From Glaciecola sp964195425 (lineage in GTDB: Bacteria; Pseudomonadota; Gammaproteobacteria; Enterobacterales; Alteromonadaceae), in NCBI GenBank assembly GCA_964195425.1, contig CAXMOM010000004.1:1-64000 (forward strand): a stretch of DNA of 64,000 nt. Reading direction: 5' to 3'. How positions within the stretch are numbered: position 1 is the first letter of the stretch; each line of letters begins with the position of its first letter. Position numbers and translations under genes: made by a program. The notes below the pieces were generated by a model that saw only the letters and a list, made by a program, of their open reading frames with translations, made no database searches and was not told the DNA's origin. Below are positions 44,077-53,912 of this stretch, one piece after another.

Positions 44077-46089
44077 ATGAAAGCAAAGTCTGCTTTGGCG
44101 GTTAAAAACCTGATACTTATTAGCAGTGTATTTTTCTCTATTCTTAGTTTTAGTTCATTTAGCGTAGCCCAGACAAATAATACAGATGCTTTATTTGCTA
44201 TGCCCGATCGCGCAGACCAGCGTGCAGCATTTTTGCGTGCAGAAAGACGAGTTTGGCAAATGGATAACGCCGAATTAGCAGAACTTGTCAAAGAACTTGC
44301 GGGTTATCCACTCATACCCTACTTAATTGAGCGTAAACTGAGTGACCGCATTCAGTTATCTGACAAAGAACAAATACGGGCTTTCTTAGAGATATATAAA
44401 GGTGGGCCGTTGGCCCGAAAACTGCGACGTAACTGGTTAGAGTATTTAGAAAAAAGGCAGCGTGCATCGCTATTTGTCGAGTTTTATAGGCCAACGAGTA
44501 GTGCAAAACTTGCATGTGCCTTTCTTGATTTTCAAATTGAGTTGGGAGGCGATATCACCGAATCCTATTCGAAAATTGCAGCTTTGTGGACCGTAGGTAA
44601 TTCGCAACCAAAGCAATGTGACGACCTTTTCAAAAAATGGATAAACGCCGGTCAACTCACTGAAGATCTAGTTCTGCTACGCATAAAAAAGGCAGCTGAT
44701 GGCGGGCGTCATACACTTATTCCTTACTTGCGCACTTTGCTACCTAAAGAGAAACAATACTTGGCCGACCTGTGGCACAAGACTCGGCGCGATCCTTCAC
44801 ATGTGAAAAACGCTAAAAATTTCTTGGGTAAGTATCCTTTGATTGAAGCTGAAATTATGAGCTACGGCCTGTCCAGATTAATTTGGCGTGACCAAGCCTT
44901 GGCTATGCGTACAATGGAAAAGGCTGAGAAACATATGATTTTCACACAAGTACAACGTGCAAGGGTGTATGGACGCTTTGGCATAAAGTTGGCTATGGAT
45001 AATCATGAAGCAGCAGAAGAGTGGTTGTTAAAAGCTGCCGATGCGGATGACGATCCTGAGGTAATGCGTTGGCATCTTGCATATTTACTGCGTCAGCAAG
45101 ACTGGGCGCGTATTATATTGTTAATAGAAAATGCGGCTCCACAAAAAGTAGCGGCGAAAGATTACAGCTATTGGTTAGCGCGGTCATACGAACAACTTGG
45201 CAGGCAAGATGAAGCCAATGTGCTTTATAAGCAAGTGGCTACTCATAGACATTACTACGGCTTTTTAGCCAGTGCGCGTATTGATCAACCTTATCAACTT
45301 GAAAACTCACCGGTGGTTGTTTCTGATGAATCTATCTTAAAAACAATGTCGCTTTCGTCAAGTCACAGAGCGTATGAATTACGCCAGCTCAACCGGCATC
45401 ACGAGGCACGCCTAGAATGGCGCCATACTCAAGGCCAATTGGGTGAGGACGAAAAACTCGTAACAAGTGTTATTTCGAGCGCGTGGGAATGGCACGATCA
45501 AGCCATTTTTACATTTTCTCGTGAAGGATATTTAGACGACGTAAATCGCCGTTTTCCAACGGCCTTTGAAAACATTATCGTGCGCGAAGCCACCAAAAAC
45601 AATATAGAGCCTGAATGGGCGTTCGCCATCGCGAGGCGGGAAAGCTCCTTCATGCCTGATGCTGTTTCCCCTGCAAACGCCAGAGGATTAATGCAGTTGT
45701 TACCCAGTACTGCAAAGTACTTAGAAAATCGGCGCATCAGTTCACGAAAGCTCTTAGATGCAGAAATAAATGCCAAGCTAGGCAATAAATATTTGCGCTA
45801 TCTTATGAATAAATTAGACAACAACCGTATTTTGGCGACGGCTTCGTACAATGCAGGATGGCGAAAGGTGAGACAATGGCTGCCTGAAAACGAAGCACTC
45901 GCTTCAGATATATGGGTAGAACTTATACCCTACCGCGAGACTCGTAATTACGTAAAAGCAGTCACAGCCTACAAACAAATTTATAATGCAAAACTAAATG
46001 ACGAGGTGACATTGTCGCCTGATGTAGCTTCTGCAAAAGCGACGGTTTTCGAACAGTTTATTGAGACAGCTATTCCTGTTTCACTTTAA
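44077..46089 (+). CDS. slt: Soluble lytic murein transglycosylase (Slt70-like)
   Basis: About 670 residues from ATG 44077, chosen because a signal peptide follows directly (KNLILISSVFFSILSFSSF, ending near SVA). In-frame upstream starts from 43903 would bury it. A long superhelical U-shaped region of helices is followed by the C-terminal SLT domain: catalytic Glu in FAIARRESSFMPDAVSPANARG, then LMQLLPSTAKYL, NAKLGNKYLRYLM, LATASYNAGWRKV and IPYRETRNYVKAV. It cleaves peptidoglycan glycosidic bonds to give anhydro-muropeptides in the periplasm. No clear ribosome site precedes the chosen ATG. Confidence 0.9.
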   Translation: MKAKSALAVKNLILISSVFFSILSFSSFSVAQTNNTDALFAMPDRADQRAAFLRAERRVWQMDNAELAELVKELAGYPLIPYLIERKLSDRIQLSDKEQIRAFLEIYKGGPLARKLRRNWLEYLEKRQRASLFVEFYRPTSSAKLACAFLDFQIELGGDITESYSKIAALWTVGNSQPKQCDDLFKKWINAGQLTEDLVLLRIKKAADGGRHTLIPYLRTLLPKEKQYLADLWHKTRRDPSHVKNAKNFLGKYPLIEAEIMSYGLSRLIWRDQALAMRTMEKAEKHMIFTQVQRARVYGRFGIKLAMDNHEAAEEWLLKAADADDDPEVMRWHLAYLLRQQDWARIILLIENAAPQKVAAKDYSYWLARSYEQLGRQDEANVLYKQVATHRHYYGFLASARIDQPYQLENSPVVVSDESILKTMSLSSSHRAYELRQLNRHHEARLEWRHTQGQLGEDEKLVTSVISSAWEWHDQAIFTFSREGYLDDVNRRFPTAFENIIVREATKNNIEPEWAFAIARRESSFMPDAVSPANARGLMQLLPSTAKYLENRRISSRKLLDAEINAKLGNKYLRYLMNKLDNNRILATASYNAGWRKVRQWLPENEALASDIWVELIPYRETRNYVKAVTAYKQIYNAKLNDEVTLSPDVASAKATVFEQFIETAIPVSL

Positions 46090-46116
46090 TGGATAAAAAA
46101 AGGTAGATAACAAAGT

Positions 46117-47442
46117 ATGTCAGAACAATCTATGGCGACTATGTACGCCCAACATATCGACACCTTGCAAGCGCGCACACAAGAAGCATTAGCGCGAGAA
46201 AGTATAGATGGTCTTGTTATTCATTCCGGTCAAGGAAAGCGACATTTTTTAGACGACACCAACTATCCGTTCAAAGTTAATCCACAATTTAAAGCTTGGT
46301 TACCGGTAATAGATAACCCTAACTGTTGGTTGATTATTAACGGGGTAAATAAACCCAGACTGGTGTTTTATCAGCCAGTAGACTTTTGGCATAAAGTGCC
46401 GCAAACGCCGACTGACTTTTGGGTTGAGCATTTTGATGTTGTCTATTTACAGCAAGCCAATCTGGTTGAAAAGCATTTGCCTTATGATAAGTCCCGGTAC
46501 GCTTATATTGGCGAGTATATTGAAGTTGCAAAAGCCTTAGGTTTTGACTTAGTAAATCCTGACAGAGTAATGCATTATTTGCATTATCATAGGGCATATA
46601 AAACTGACTATGAATTGGCGTGTATGCGTCAAGCAAATAAGATTGCTGTGGGTGCACACAATGCAGCGCGAGACGCTTTCATGGCTCATTCGAGTGAGTT
46701 TGAGATTAACCAAGCATACTTGTTAGCGGCAAAGCAGGGTGACAATGAAGTGCCCTACGGTAACATCGTGGCACTAAATGAACATAGCGCAATATTGCAC
46801 TATACGATGCTTGAAAACAAAAAGCCTTCACAAAATTTGTCTTTCCTTATTGATGCCGGTGCCGGTTTTCATGGTTATGCTTCTGATATTACACGCACTT
46901 ACACCAGCCAAGAACATGAATTCGCAGATTTAATAAAGGCCGTTAATGCGCTTAATATGTCGCTAGTTGATAAAATGAAACCGGGGGTAAGTTACGTAGA
47001 GATCCATAGTGCTGCTTACCTTGGTGTTGCGCACATTCTCACTAATTTCAAAGTATTGAATATGTTACCTGAAGATGCCGTTTCGATGGGTATAGTCAGT
47101 ACCTTTTTTCCACATGGCGTTGGCCATCACTTGGGTCTGCAGGTTCACGATGTTTTGGGCCATACTAGTGACGACAGAGGAACGCCTAATCCACCACCCG
47201 ATCAACATCCGTTCTTAAGATGCACACGCATAATTGAGCCAAGACATGTTTATACTATTGAGCCAGGCGTATATTTTATTGATTCATTGTTGGCGGCTTT
47301 GAAAGGCAGTGAACATTCTAAATACGTAAATTGGAATGTGATTGATAATATGCGACCTTTCGGCGGCGCCAGAATTGAAGACAATATTATTATTCATCGT
47401 GAACGCAACGAAAATATGACGCGGGAAGCTGGCTTAGACTAA
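46117..47442 (+). CDS. pepQ: Xaa-Pro dipeptidase
   Basis: 441 residues (E. coli PepQ 443). A creatinase-like N-domain (DGLVIHSGQGKRHFLDDTNYPF) precedes an M24 metallopeptidase domain with the metal ligands Asp-Asp (FLIDAGAGFHGYASDITRTY), His (FFPHGVGHHLGLQVHD), Glu (TIEPGVYFI) and the last Glu (GGARIEDNI). It splits dipeptides with C-terminal proline in the cytosol. It starts 27 bases after slt on the same strand, so the two may be co-transcribed. ATG 46132 is an alternative start. Confidence 0.94.
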   Translation: MSEQSMATMYAQHIDTLQARTQEALARESIDGLVIHSGQGKRHFLDDTNYPFKVNPQFKAWLPVIDNPNCWLIINGVNKPRLVFYQPVDFWHKVPQTPTDFWVEHFDVVYLQQANLVEKHLPYDKSRYAYIGEYIEVAKALGFDLVNPDRVMHYLHYHRAYKTDYELACMRQANKIAVGAHNAARDAFMAHSSEFEINQAYLLAAKQGDNEVPYGNIVALNEHSAILHYTMLENKKPSQNLSFLIDAGAGFHGYASDITRTYTSQEHEFADLIKAVNALNMSLVDKMKPGVSYVEIHSAAYLGVAHILTNFKVLNMLPEDAVSMGIVSTFFPHGVGHHLGLQVHDVLGHTSDDRGTPNPPPDQHPFLRCTRIIEPRHVYTIEPGVYFIDSLLAALKGSEHSKYVNWNVIDNMRPFGGARIEDNIIIHRERNENMTREAGLD

Positions 47443-47474
47443 TCTAGCAATCTTAGCTTGTAATATAGGGGCGA

Positions 47475-48446
47475 TTAACTGCCCCTATTTACCGAAAGTT
47501 CGGCGAGTCCAAGTAGCGCTTGTTTGTATTGGGAATCGGGTATAAGCGATAACGCAGCCTTTGCCATATTGGCTTCTTCTATGGCTTTGTTTTGCGTGTA
47601 TTCAATTGAGCCTGTTTGATGCATAAGTGCCAAAATAGTATCGAAATTAGCCATGCCATCAGAATTTTCAATAGCGCTTCTAATAAGCTTAGCGTTCTCT
47701 GGAGACGCGTTCCACATTGCATGTAATAAGGGCAATGTGGGTTTGCCTTCTGATAAATCATCACCTGCTTTTTTGCCCATGTCGTCTTCGTTGGCCACAT
47801 AGTCGAGTACGTCGTCGACCAATTGAAAAGCGGTTCCAAGATGCTTACCGTAGTCTTGCATAGCCTTTTCGATATGAGCAGGTTGGTCAGTCAGTACAGC
47901 AGCAAGTTGAGTGGCCGCTTCAAACAAGCGCGCTGTTTTGCTGTAAATAACCTCTAAGTAGCTTTCTTCGGTAGTATTAGGGTCGTTGCAGTTCATTAAC
48001 TGCATAACCTCACCTTGGGCTATTCTATTGGTCGCATCCGACAATATATCCATTATCGTCATTCGTTTTAAACCAACCATCATTTGGAATGCACGAGAGT
48101 ATAAAAAATCACCAACTAACACTGATGCTTGATTACCAAATACCGCATTCGCGGTTTCGCGTCCTCGGCGCATGGTCGATTCGTCGACCACATCGTCATG
48201 TAATAAAGTGGCAGTATGAATAAATTCAATGATGGCTGCCAAGGTATGGTGGTCGTTGTTTTTGATACCAAGTGCCCGTGCACCCAAAACGGTGATCAAG
48301 GGGCGCAGGCGCTTGCCGCCGCTGTTGACGATATAAAACCCAAGCTGATTAATTAACGCGACGTCGGAAGACACTTGTTGCTGGATGAGTTTATTAACCG
48401 CCAGCATGTCGGGTTCGCTTAGGGTTTTTATGTTGGTAAGCTCCAT
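47475..48446 (-). CDS. ispB: Octaprenyl diphosphate synthase
   Basis: 323 residues (E. coli IspB 323). The first Asp-rich motif is LLHDDVVDESTMRRG and the second is FQLVDDVLDYVANEDDMGKKAGDDL. GGKRLRPLIT and the KTARLFEA lysine are also present. It adds isopentenyl units to make the C40 side chain of ubiquinone and menaquinone. It is divergent to rplU, the standard arrangement. The product length (octaprenyl) is inferred from the closest family. Confidence 0.94.
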   Translation of the reverse strand: MELTNIKTLSEPDMLAVNKLIQQQVSSDVALINQLGFYIVNSGGKRLRPLITVLGARALGIKNNDHHTLAAIIEFIHTATLLHDDVVDESTMRRGRETANAVFGNQASVLVGDFLYSRAFQMMVGLKRMTIMDILSDATNRIAQGEVMQLMNCNDPNTTEESYLEVIYSKTARLFEAATQLAAVLTDQPAHIEKAMQDYGKHLGTAFQLVDDVLDYVANEDDMGKKAGDDLSEGKPTLPLLHAMWNASPENAKLIRSAIENSDGMANFDTILALMHQTGSIEYTQNKAIEEANMAKAALSLIPDSQYKQALLGLAELSVNRGS

Positions 48447-48678
48447 GCCACTCTTTATTTTTTTATTGGATTTACGCTATTTTACATTAAACACGATGTA
48501 TCTCTAGTTATGTCGATGTTTTAGATGCAAAATAACACTGTAAATTGTAGAAAATGTCACGCAAACGGATATTGTGTGAATTAAGTGCAATTTCCCCTTG
48601 TAACGAAACGAAAGTTTACCTATAATTCGCGCCCTGTTTTTTGAATTGAGCGCATGATTGCGCAGTGCGGAGAAATAT

Positions 48679-48990
48679 ATGTACGCCGTTTTCCAAAGTG
48701 GTGGCAAACAACACCGTGTGGCCGAGGGCCAAACCCTTCGTCTTGAAAAAATCGAAGTAGCTCCGGGTGAAACCGTAGAGTTCGATGACGTGTTGATGGT
48801 AAGTAATGGTGACGATATTAAAATTGGCACGCCTTTAGTAGCTGGTGGTAAAGTAACCGCTGAAGTAGTTACTCACGGTCGTGGTGATAAAATTAAGATT
48901 GTTAAGTTCCGTCGTAGAAAGAATTCTAGGACTCAGATGGGACATCGCCAGTGGTTCACTGAAGTGAAAATCACTGCGATAAACGCATAG
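48679..48990 (+). CDS. rplU: 50S ribosomal protein L21
   Basis: 103 residues. MYAVFQSGGKQHRVAEGQ at the start and FRRRKNSRTQMGHRQWFTEVKI at the end are the L21 signature. It binds 23S rRNA. The ATG at 48679 matches the family; the in-frame ATG 48658 is too early. GGAG stands 10 bases upstream. It is co-transcribed with rpmA 29 bases downstream. Confidence 0.97.
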   Translation: MYAVFQSGGKQHRVAEGQTLRLEKIEVAPGETVEFDDVLMVSNGDDIKIGTPLVAGGKVTAEVVTHGRGDKIKIVKFRRRKNSRTQMGHRQWFTEVKITAINA

Positions 48991-49019
48991 CTAACAAATA
49001 AGTATTAGGAGACGAACTC

Positions 49020-49277
49020 ATGGCACATAAAAAAGCCGGTGGTAGTACTAAAAACGGTCGCGACTCAATAAGTAAACGCTTAGGTGTTAAACGCTTTGGT
49101 GGTCAAGACGTATTAGCTGGCAACATTATTGTTCGTCAGCGTGGCACAAAATTCCATCCTGGGGACAACATGGGTATTGGTCGTGACCATACTCTTTTCG
49201 CACTTACTGATGGTAAAGTTCAGTTTGAAGTGAAAGGTCCTAAAAACCGTAAATTCATAAGCATTATTGCTGCGTAA
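49020..49277 (+). CDS. rpmA: 50S ribosomal protein L27
   Basis: 85 residues (E. coli 85). MAHKKAGGSTKNGRDS at the N-terminus, whose tail reaches the peptidyl-transferase centre, and GNIIVRQRGTKFHPG, GIGRDHTLFAL are diagnostic. AGGAG lies upstream of the ATG. A strong terminator follows. Confidence 0.98.
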   Translation: MAHKKAGGSTKNGRDSISKRLGVKRFGGQDVLAGNIIVRQRGTKFHPGDNMGIGRDHTLFALTDGKVQFEVKGPKNRKFISIIAA

Positions 49278-49300
49278 TACGGTTTAGTAAGCGATATAGA

Positions 49301-49326
49301 AACCCCGCTGTTGCGGGGTTTTTTTT
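49301..49326 (+). terminator. Rho-independent terminator of rplU-rpmA
   Basis: An 8-bp perfect stem AACCCCGC / GCGGGGTT with a TGTT loop and a run of Ts, 23 bases after the rpmA stop. cgtA therefore needs its own promoter in the 245 bases that follow. Confidence 0.95.
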
Positions 49327-49571
49327 GGCTTGATCTTTGTTAGCCCCGAGGTATTTGATGAACCGCTAGTTTGTGAGTTCGATAGTTTGTTTATGAAGAC
49401 TGCTTATATAAGCCGCTCATGGAAACAGCTTGTAAAAACCTTTGTAAAGCCTTATTTATTTACCAATTTGATTGAAATAGATTAGGCAGTTATCGAAATT
49501 TAATAAAACTGATATACTAGCGCTAGAGCATCAGTTACCCATACACAGTAATACAGGATTAAGCCAAGCAA

Positions 49572-50744
49572 ATGAAATTTGTAGATGAAGCAGATATACG
49601 CGTTGAAGCCGGCGATGGCGGCAACGGCGTGGTTGGATTTAGACGCGAAAAATACATACCCAACGGCGGTCCTGATGGCGGTGACGGTGGTGATGGTGGA
49701 AATGTATACTTAGAAGCTGATGAAAACCTAAATACATTGATTGATTTTCAATTTGAGCGCTTTCATCGTGCCGAGCGCGGTAAAAACGGTCAAGGTAGTG
49801 ATTGTACCGGCCGCAAAGGTGAAGATCTTTACGTGAAAGTGCCTGTTGGCACTCGTTCTACAGATAATGAAACCGGTGAAGTACTGGGCGATTTGACTGT
49901 GCATGGGCAAACGATGAAAGTAGCCCAAGGCGGCTTTCATGGCTTAGGTAATGCACGTTTTAAAAGCAGTACTAACCGTGCTCCTCGTCAAAAATCAGAT
50001 GGAACCCCAGGAGAAATACGCCAGCTAAGCTTAGAATTACTGTTGTTAGCTGATGTGGGTTTATTAGGTTTACCTAACGCAGGTAAATCCACCTTTATTC
50101 GCTCTGTATCGGCCGCTAAGCCCAAAGTAGCTGATTATCCTTTTACTACCCTGGTGCCTAATTTAGGTGTGGTAAGACTCGATTCACAGGCTAGTTTTGT
50201 TATTGCCGATGTTCCCGGCCTAATTGAAGGTGCTTCCGATGGTGCAGGATTAGGAATTCAATTTTTAAAGCACTTAGAAAGATGCCGTATATTGCTACAC
50301 CTTGTCGACATTATGCCCAGTGATGGCAGTGACCCGGTTGAAAATGCATTGACCATTGTTAATGAACTTGAAACCTTTAATCCAAAGCTAGCAGCTAAGC
50401 CGCGCTGGTTGGTCTTTAACAAAGTCGACTTAATGCTTGAAGAAGAAGCTGATGCCCTTTGCCAACAAATAGCCGACCAAATGGGCTGGGAAGAAGATTA
50501 TTTTCAAATGTCGGCAATTAATAAGCTAGGCTCAATGGAACTTTGCCAAGAAATCATGCAATTTATTCTTGAGTTACCGCCACAAGAAGAAGATCCAGAC
50601 GAGGAAGAGATAAGCTTTACTTGGGATAATTCAAAGACGGCTACCCAAATAGATGAAGTAGATGACATTGATGATGAAGACGATTTTGGCGATGACGATG
50701 ACGACGAGGATGATCATCCAAACGTTGTATATACAAATAAATAA
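49572..50744 (+). CDS. cgtA: GTPase ObgE/CgtA
   Basis: 390 residues. The Gly-rich Obg fold covers about residues 1-158 (EAGDGGNGVVGFRREKY, GGDGGDGGNVYLEAD). The G domain has G1 GLPNAGKSTFIRSV, G2/switch DYPFTTLVPNLG, G3 DVPGLIEGASDGAGLG and G4 NKVDL. The last 50 residues are almost purely acidic (EVDDIDDEDDFGDDDDD), longer than in many relatives. It is an essential 50S assembly and stress-response GTPase. It stands downstream of rplU-rpmA, as in most bacteria. Confidence 0.96.
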   Translation: MKFVDEADIRVEAGDGGNGVVGFRREKYIPNGGPDGGDGGDGGNVYLEADENLNTLIDFQFERFHRAERGKNGQGSDCTGRKGEDLYVKVPVGTRSTDNETGEVLGDLTVHGQTMKVAQGGFHGLGNARFKSSTNRAPRQKSDGTPGEIRQLSLELLLLADVGLLGLPNAGKSTFIRSVSAAKPKVADYPFTTLVPNLGVVRLDSQASFVIADVPGLIEGASDGAGLGIQFLKHLERCRILLHLVDIMPSDGSDPVENALTIVNELETFNPKLAAKPRWLVFNKVDLMLEEEADALCQQIADQMGWEEDYFQMSAINKLGSMELCQEIMQFILELPPQEEDPDEEEISFTWDNSKTATQIDEVDDIDDEDDFGDDDDDEDDHPNVVYTNK

Positions 50745-50817
50745 GACTTAAGACGCTTTTTATTCGTACTCATTAATCGGGCCCAACGTAAAAGATTAAA
50801 TAAAACACTGAATTATT

Positions 50818-51315
50818 ATGAAAATTAGCATGATCGCCGCAATGGCGAAAAACCGAGTAATAGGTAAAGATAACAAAATGCCATGGCATTTGTCTGCTGA
50901 TCTAAAGCATTTTAAGTTAGTGACCTTAGGTAAACCGGTGATTATGGGTAGAAAAACTTATGAATCGATTGGTAAAGCCTTGCCGGGTCGTAAAAATATA
51001 GTGGTTACCGCTAATCAAGCTTACTCGCTAAGCGATGCCATTGTTGTGCATAGCTGCGATTCAGCGCTAAGAGTTGCTTCATTAGAAGCTCCAGAGGTCA
51101 TGATAATTGGCGGCGGGGCAATATACGAAGCTTTTTTACCTAAAGCTGAACAGCTGTTTTTAACCTTTATTGATTTAGATATAGAGGGCGACACTCAATT
51201 TCCTGACTACGAAAAAGCCGGTTCTTGGATTGAGCTTGAGCGAGAAGCACATACGGCTGATGAAAAAAACGCGCACAATTACGAGTTTGTGACCTTAACT
51301 CGCGAATATGATTAG
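50818..51315 (+). CDS. folA: Dihydrofolate reductase
   Basis: 165 residues. ISMIAAMAKNRVIGKDNKMPWHLSADLKHFK carries the active site, with Asp27 as in E. coli. Then follow VIMGRKTYESIGKALPGR (NADPH) and VMIIGGGAIYEAFLP. It reduces dihydrofolate to tetrahydrofolate, and trimethoprim is its known inhibitor. It lies 73 bases after cgtA and may share its transcript. Confidence 0.96.
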   Translation: MKISMIAAMAKNRVIGKDNKMPWHLSADLKHFKLVTLGKPVIMGRKTYESIGKALPGRKNIVVTANQAYSLSDAIVVHSCDSALRVASLEAPEVMIIGGGAIYEAFLPKAEQLFLTFIDLDIEGDTQFPDYEKAGSWIELEREAHTADEKNAHNYEFVTLTREYD

Positions 51316-51406
51316 TGCTAATCTAAAAAGAACTAATCCAACAAACGCTAATTTTCATGCTGCCACGTAATTCTCAGGCGCTTGCACAATGATCAGAATA
51401 AACTAC

Positions 51407-51928
51407 TTAAACGTTTATCGCGTTTTTACGCGCAAGTGCGATTGAATATGTGTAGCCATAAATAGCGCTAAACACGATTGACGGTGCTACCGTTAACCAT
51501 AAATTTGGTGTGCTAAACGCAACGTTAACGCCTATCACCATAATAGTTTGGATAAGTAGCGCAGGCAGAGGTGATATCAATTCACCTGGCAAACATGCGC
51601 CTTTGCATTTTTTTTCTGAGAACACCAAACTTGCTTCGAATGTTTCTAATGTAGCGCATTTAGTTTTTAGGCTAGGTTTGGCGTTTATTCTTGGCACAAT
51701 AAAGGGTAAACAGTAAACACTTGAGCCAAATTTTTTGTAAAAAACTTCTAATAACACAGTGAAAAAGAGTGTTATTCCGCCGCTATAAAATCCTTGAACT
51801 AGCGCAGACTTGAGTAATACATCAGGATCGTTTGTTACAAGGCTGTTCGCATAATAAGCCCAACTGGCGTAACTTACAAAGGCGATAAGTGCTGATAGAA
51901 ATAAACGAATGAAGACTTTAAATGTCAT
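51407..51928 (-). CDS. Hypothetical four-helix membrane protein
   Basis: 173 residues with four hydrophobic segments (about 6-28, 45-65, 120-138 and 142-165). A central hydrophilic stretch contains three Cys (KTKCATLETF, EKKCKGACLPGE), which could be a metal or disulfide site. I do not recognise the family. It lies between folA (convergent) and rpoS (same strand, 67 bases upstream), so it may be read from rpoS transcripts. Confidence 0.7.
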   Translation of the reverse strand: MTFKVFIRLFLSALIAFVSYASWAYYANSLVTNDPDVLLKSALVQGFYSGGITLFFTVLLEVFYKKFGSSVYCLPFIVPRINAKPSLKTKCATLETFEASLVFSEKKCKGACLPGELISPLPALLIQTIMVIGVNVAFSTPNLWLTVAPSIVFSAIYGYTYSIALARKNAINV

Positions 51929-51995
51929 AAAATATTATACCAAACTATCTATTAGGGCATACAAACAAGCATGCTAGAGGTAAAGGAAGATGTGG

Positions 51996-52940
51996 TTACA
52001 TCGGCGAAAACACTGATTCTATATTAAGACCTTCATGACGCAGTATTTCTTTCAAACGTTTTAGTGCTTCTACCTGAATTTGACGAACGCGTTCGCGAGT
52101 GAGGCCAATTTCTGCGCCTACATCTTCTAAAGTAGCTGGCTCATAGCCAAGTAAACCAAAGCGCCTCGCCAGTACTTCACGTTGCTTAGCGTTTAACAGT
52201 CTTAACCATTGGATTATATCGGCTTTCATGGTGTTATTTTCGAACTGGTGTTCTGGAGTGGTATCGTTTTCGTCGGCTATAATGTCTAATATAGCTTTGG
52301 TGCTATCACCCGCAATTGGTGTGTCGACAGAGCTTATGCGCTCGTTTAGCTTCAGCATTTTTTGTACACTTTTAAGCGGTTCACCTGTGGCTTGGGCAAT
52401 ATCTTGCGCAGTGGGTTCGTGATCAAGTTTTTGCGCAAGTACTCGAGCGGTACGTAAATACACGTTGAGTTCTTTGACTATATGAATAGGTAACCTAATA
52501 GTACGCGTTTGGTTCATTAAGGCGCGCTCAATGGTTTGCCTAATCCACCATGTTGCGTAGGTTGAAAACCTAAATCCGCGTTCTGGGTCAAATTTTTCAA
52601 CGGCGCGTATTAAGCCTAAATTTCCTTCTTCGATTAAATCGAGTAATGCCATGCCTCTATGATTGTATCTACGGGCTATTTTGACCACCAAACGCAAATT
52701 ACTGACAATCATTCGCTCGCGCGATGACTGCACACCTGCAATCGCTTCACGTGCATATTTAACTTCTTCTTGGGCACTAAGCAGCGCTGAGTATCCAATT
52801 TCAGTTAAGTATATTTGGGTGGCGTCTAGCTGTTTTAAAGCGGGCTGGTCTTTTTTTTCTTGGTCAGCGTCGTTTTCGTTGCTATTGATAAATACATCGC
52901 TGTCGATATGGCTGTTTGAATCTGAGCTTTGACTAACCAC
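51996..52940 (-). CDS. rpoS: RNA polymerase sigma factor RpoS (sigma-38)
   Basis: 314 residues from GTG 52940. Region 1.2 is DATQIYLTEIGYSALLSAQEE. Region 2 is LRLVVKIARRYNHRGM...EEGNLGL, with GFRFSTYATWWIRQTIERA. Region 3 lies around RVLAQKLDHEPT, and region 4 is REVLARRFGL and LTRERVRQIQVEALKRL. It governs stationary-phase and stress genes. The start is decided by the ribosome site: AAGGA touches the in-frame ATG 52949 directly but is 8 bases from the GTG. The nlpD gene upstream usually carries the main rpoS promoter. Confidence 0.95.
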   Translation of the reverse strand: MVSQSSDSNSHIDSDVFINSNENDADQEKKDQPALKQLDATQIYLTEIGYSALLSAQEEVKYAREAIAGVQSSRERMIVSNLRLVVKIARRYNHRGMALLDLIEEGNLGLIRAVEKFDPERGFRFSTYATWWIRQTIERALMNQTRTIRLPIHIVKELNVYLRTARVLAQKLDHEPTAQDIAQATGEPLKSVQKMLKLNERISSVDTPIAGDSTKAILDIIADENDTTPEHQFENNTMKADIIQWLRLLNAKQREVLARRFGLLGYEPATLEDVGAEIGLTRERVRQIQVEALKRLKEILRHEGLNIESVFSPM

Positions 52941-53002
52941 AATGAACATCCTTATATTTTTGCGTTAAAAAGTATATAAACGCTGCATAAGGTCGATAGA
53001 GT

Positions 53003-53848
53003 CTATTTTGCGGGCAGGTACCGAAAGGGATCAATGGATTTCCCTTTTTTCCTGATTTCAAAATGCAGCATAACCTCGCTTGCACCTGAATTGCCCATAG
53101 TGGCAATTTGCTGACCCTTCTTAACATACGTTTGCTCACCAACTAGTATTGCATTGTTGTGCGCGTAGGCACTCAAATACTCATTATTGTGTTTTAGAAT
53201 AACTAAATTCCCATAGCCTTTTAGTGCATTGCCAGCATAAACCACTTTTCCGCCAGCAGCGGCTACCACTTTAGATCCGAGCCTGCCTTTAATATCTAGA
53301 CCACGTTTACCGCCATCGCTACCAACCGTTGCGACCGTGCGACTTCCGTTTGCAGGCCATATCCAATCAAGTTCACCATGCGGTCTATCCGAGCGTAATG
53401 GTTGATTTTTTTTATTTTTATGATGTATATCCTGCTTATTATTACGATACGCTTGCTGCTGCTTTGGGTCAATCCCTTTTTTGTCTGTTTTTTGTACAGG
53501 AACTGTTTTGCTCTTGATTTCAGTCAAGTTTTGCTCAGTTAGTACCGGGTTTAAGCGCAGAGATTGGCCTAATTTAATAGTGTAAGGAGGTGATATATTA
53601 TTTAGTTTTGCAATGTCCCTATAATCATTACCACTATAAAATGCGACGGCGAATAGTGTGTCGCCTAGCTCCACAATATATGTGTCTGTGGTGATTTCTG
53701 TTAGGTTTTCTGGAGTAGCAATCTTGGTCGACAAATTTACCACTGGCGCGGGTTCAAATCGACTGGAACACGCACTTATGCTCAGCACTAAAGATAAGGG
53801 TAACACCCACATCCTACAAAAATGCCCAATTTTTCCAAGCAGCCGCAT
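53003..53848 (-). CDS. nlpD: Lipoprotein NlpD (LysM and LytM domains)
   Basis: 281 residues. The signal peptide ends in the lipobox SISAC (Cys at residue 27). A LysM domain lies at about 51-100 (DTYIVELGDTLFAVAFYSGNDYRDIAKLN), then a basic linker and a LytM/peptidase M23 domain at about 165-281. In it the metal-binding residues are degenerate (GLDIKG, with no ligand His before it), as in other NlpD proteins that activate the amidase AmiC rather than cut peptidoglycan. AAGGA stands 7 bases before ATG 53848. It is located directly before rpoS. Confidence 0.93.
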   Translation of the reverse strand: MRLLGKIGHFCRMWVLPLSLVLSISACSSRFEPAPVVNLSTKIATPENLTEITTDTYIVELGDTLFAVAFYSGNDYRDIAKLNNISPPYTIKLGQSLRLNPVLTEQNLTEIKSKTVPVQKTDKKGIDPKQQQAYRNNKQDIHHKNKKNQPLRSDRPHGELDWIWPANGSRTVATVGSDGGKRGLDIKGRLGSKVVAAAGGKVVYAGNALKGYGNLVILKHNNEYLSAYAHNNAILVGEQTYVKKGQQIATMGNSGASEVMLHFEIRKKGKSIDPFRYLPAK

Positions 53849-53912
53849 TACTTTATCCTTATTAAACAGGCTTATGTTTAGTCTACTATTTCGAAACCTA
53901 TTATGTTTAAGG

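Noticed and set aside
43881..44078. 65-codon minus-strand ORF divergent from slt
   Set aside because: No ribosome site, no recognisable family, and it is mostly the mirror of a long open slt upstream frame. Kept only as a remark.
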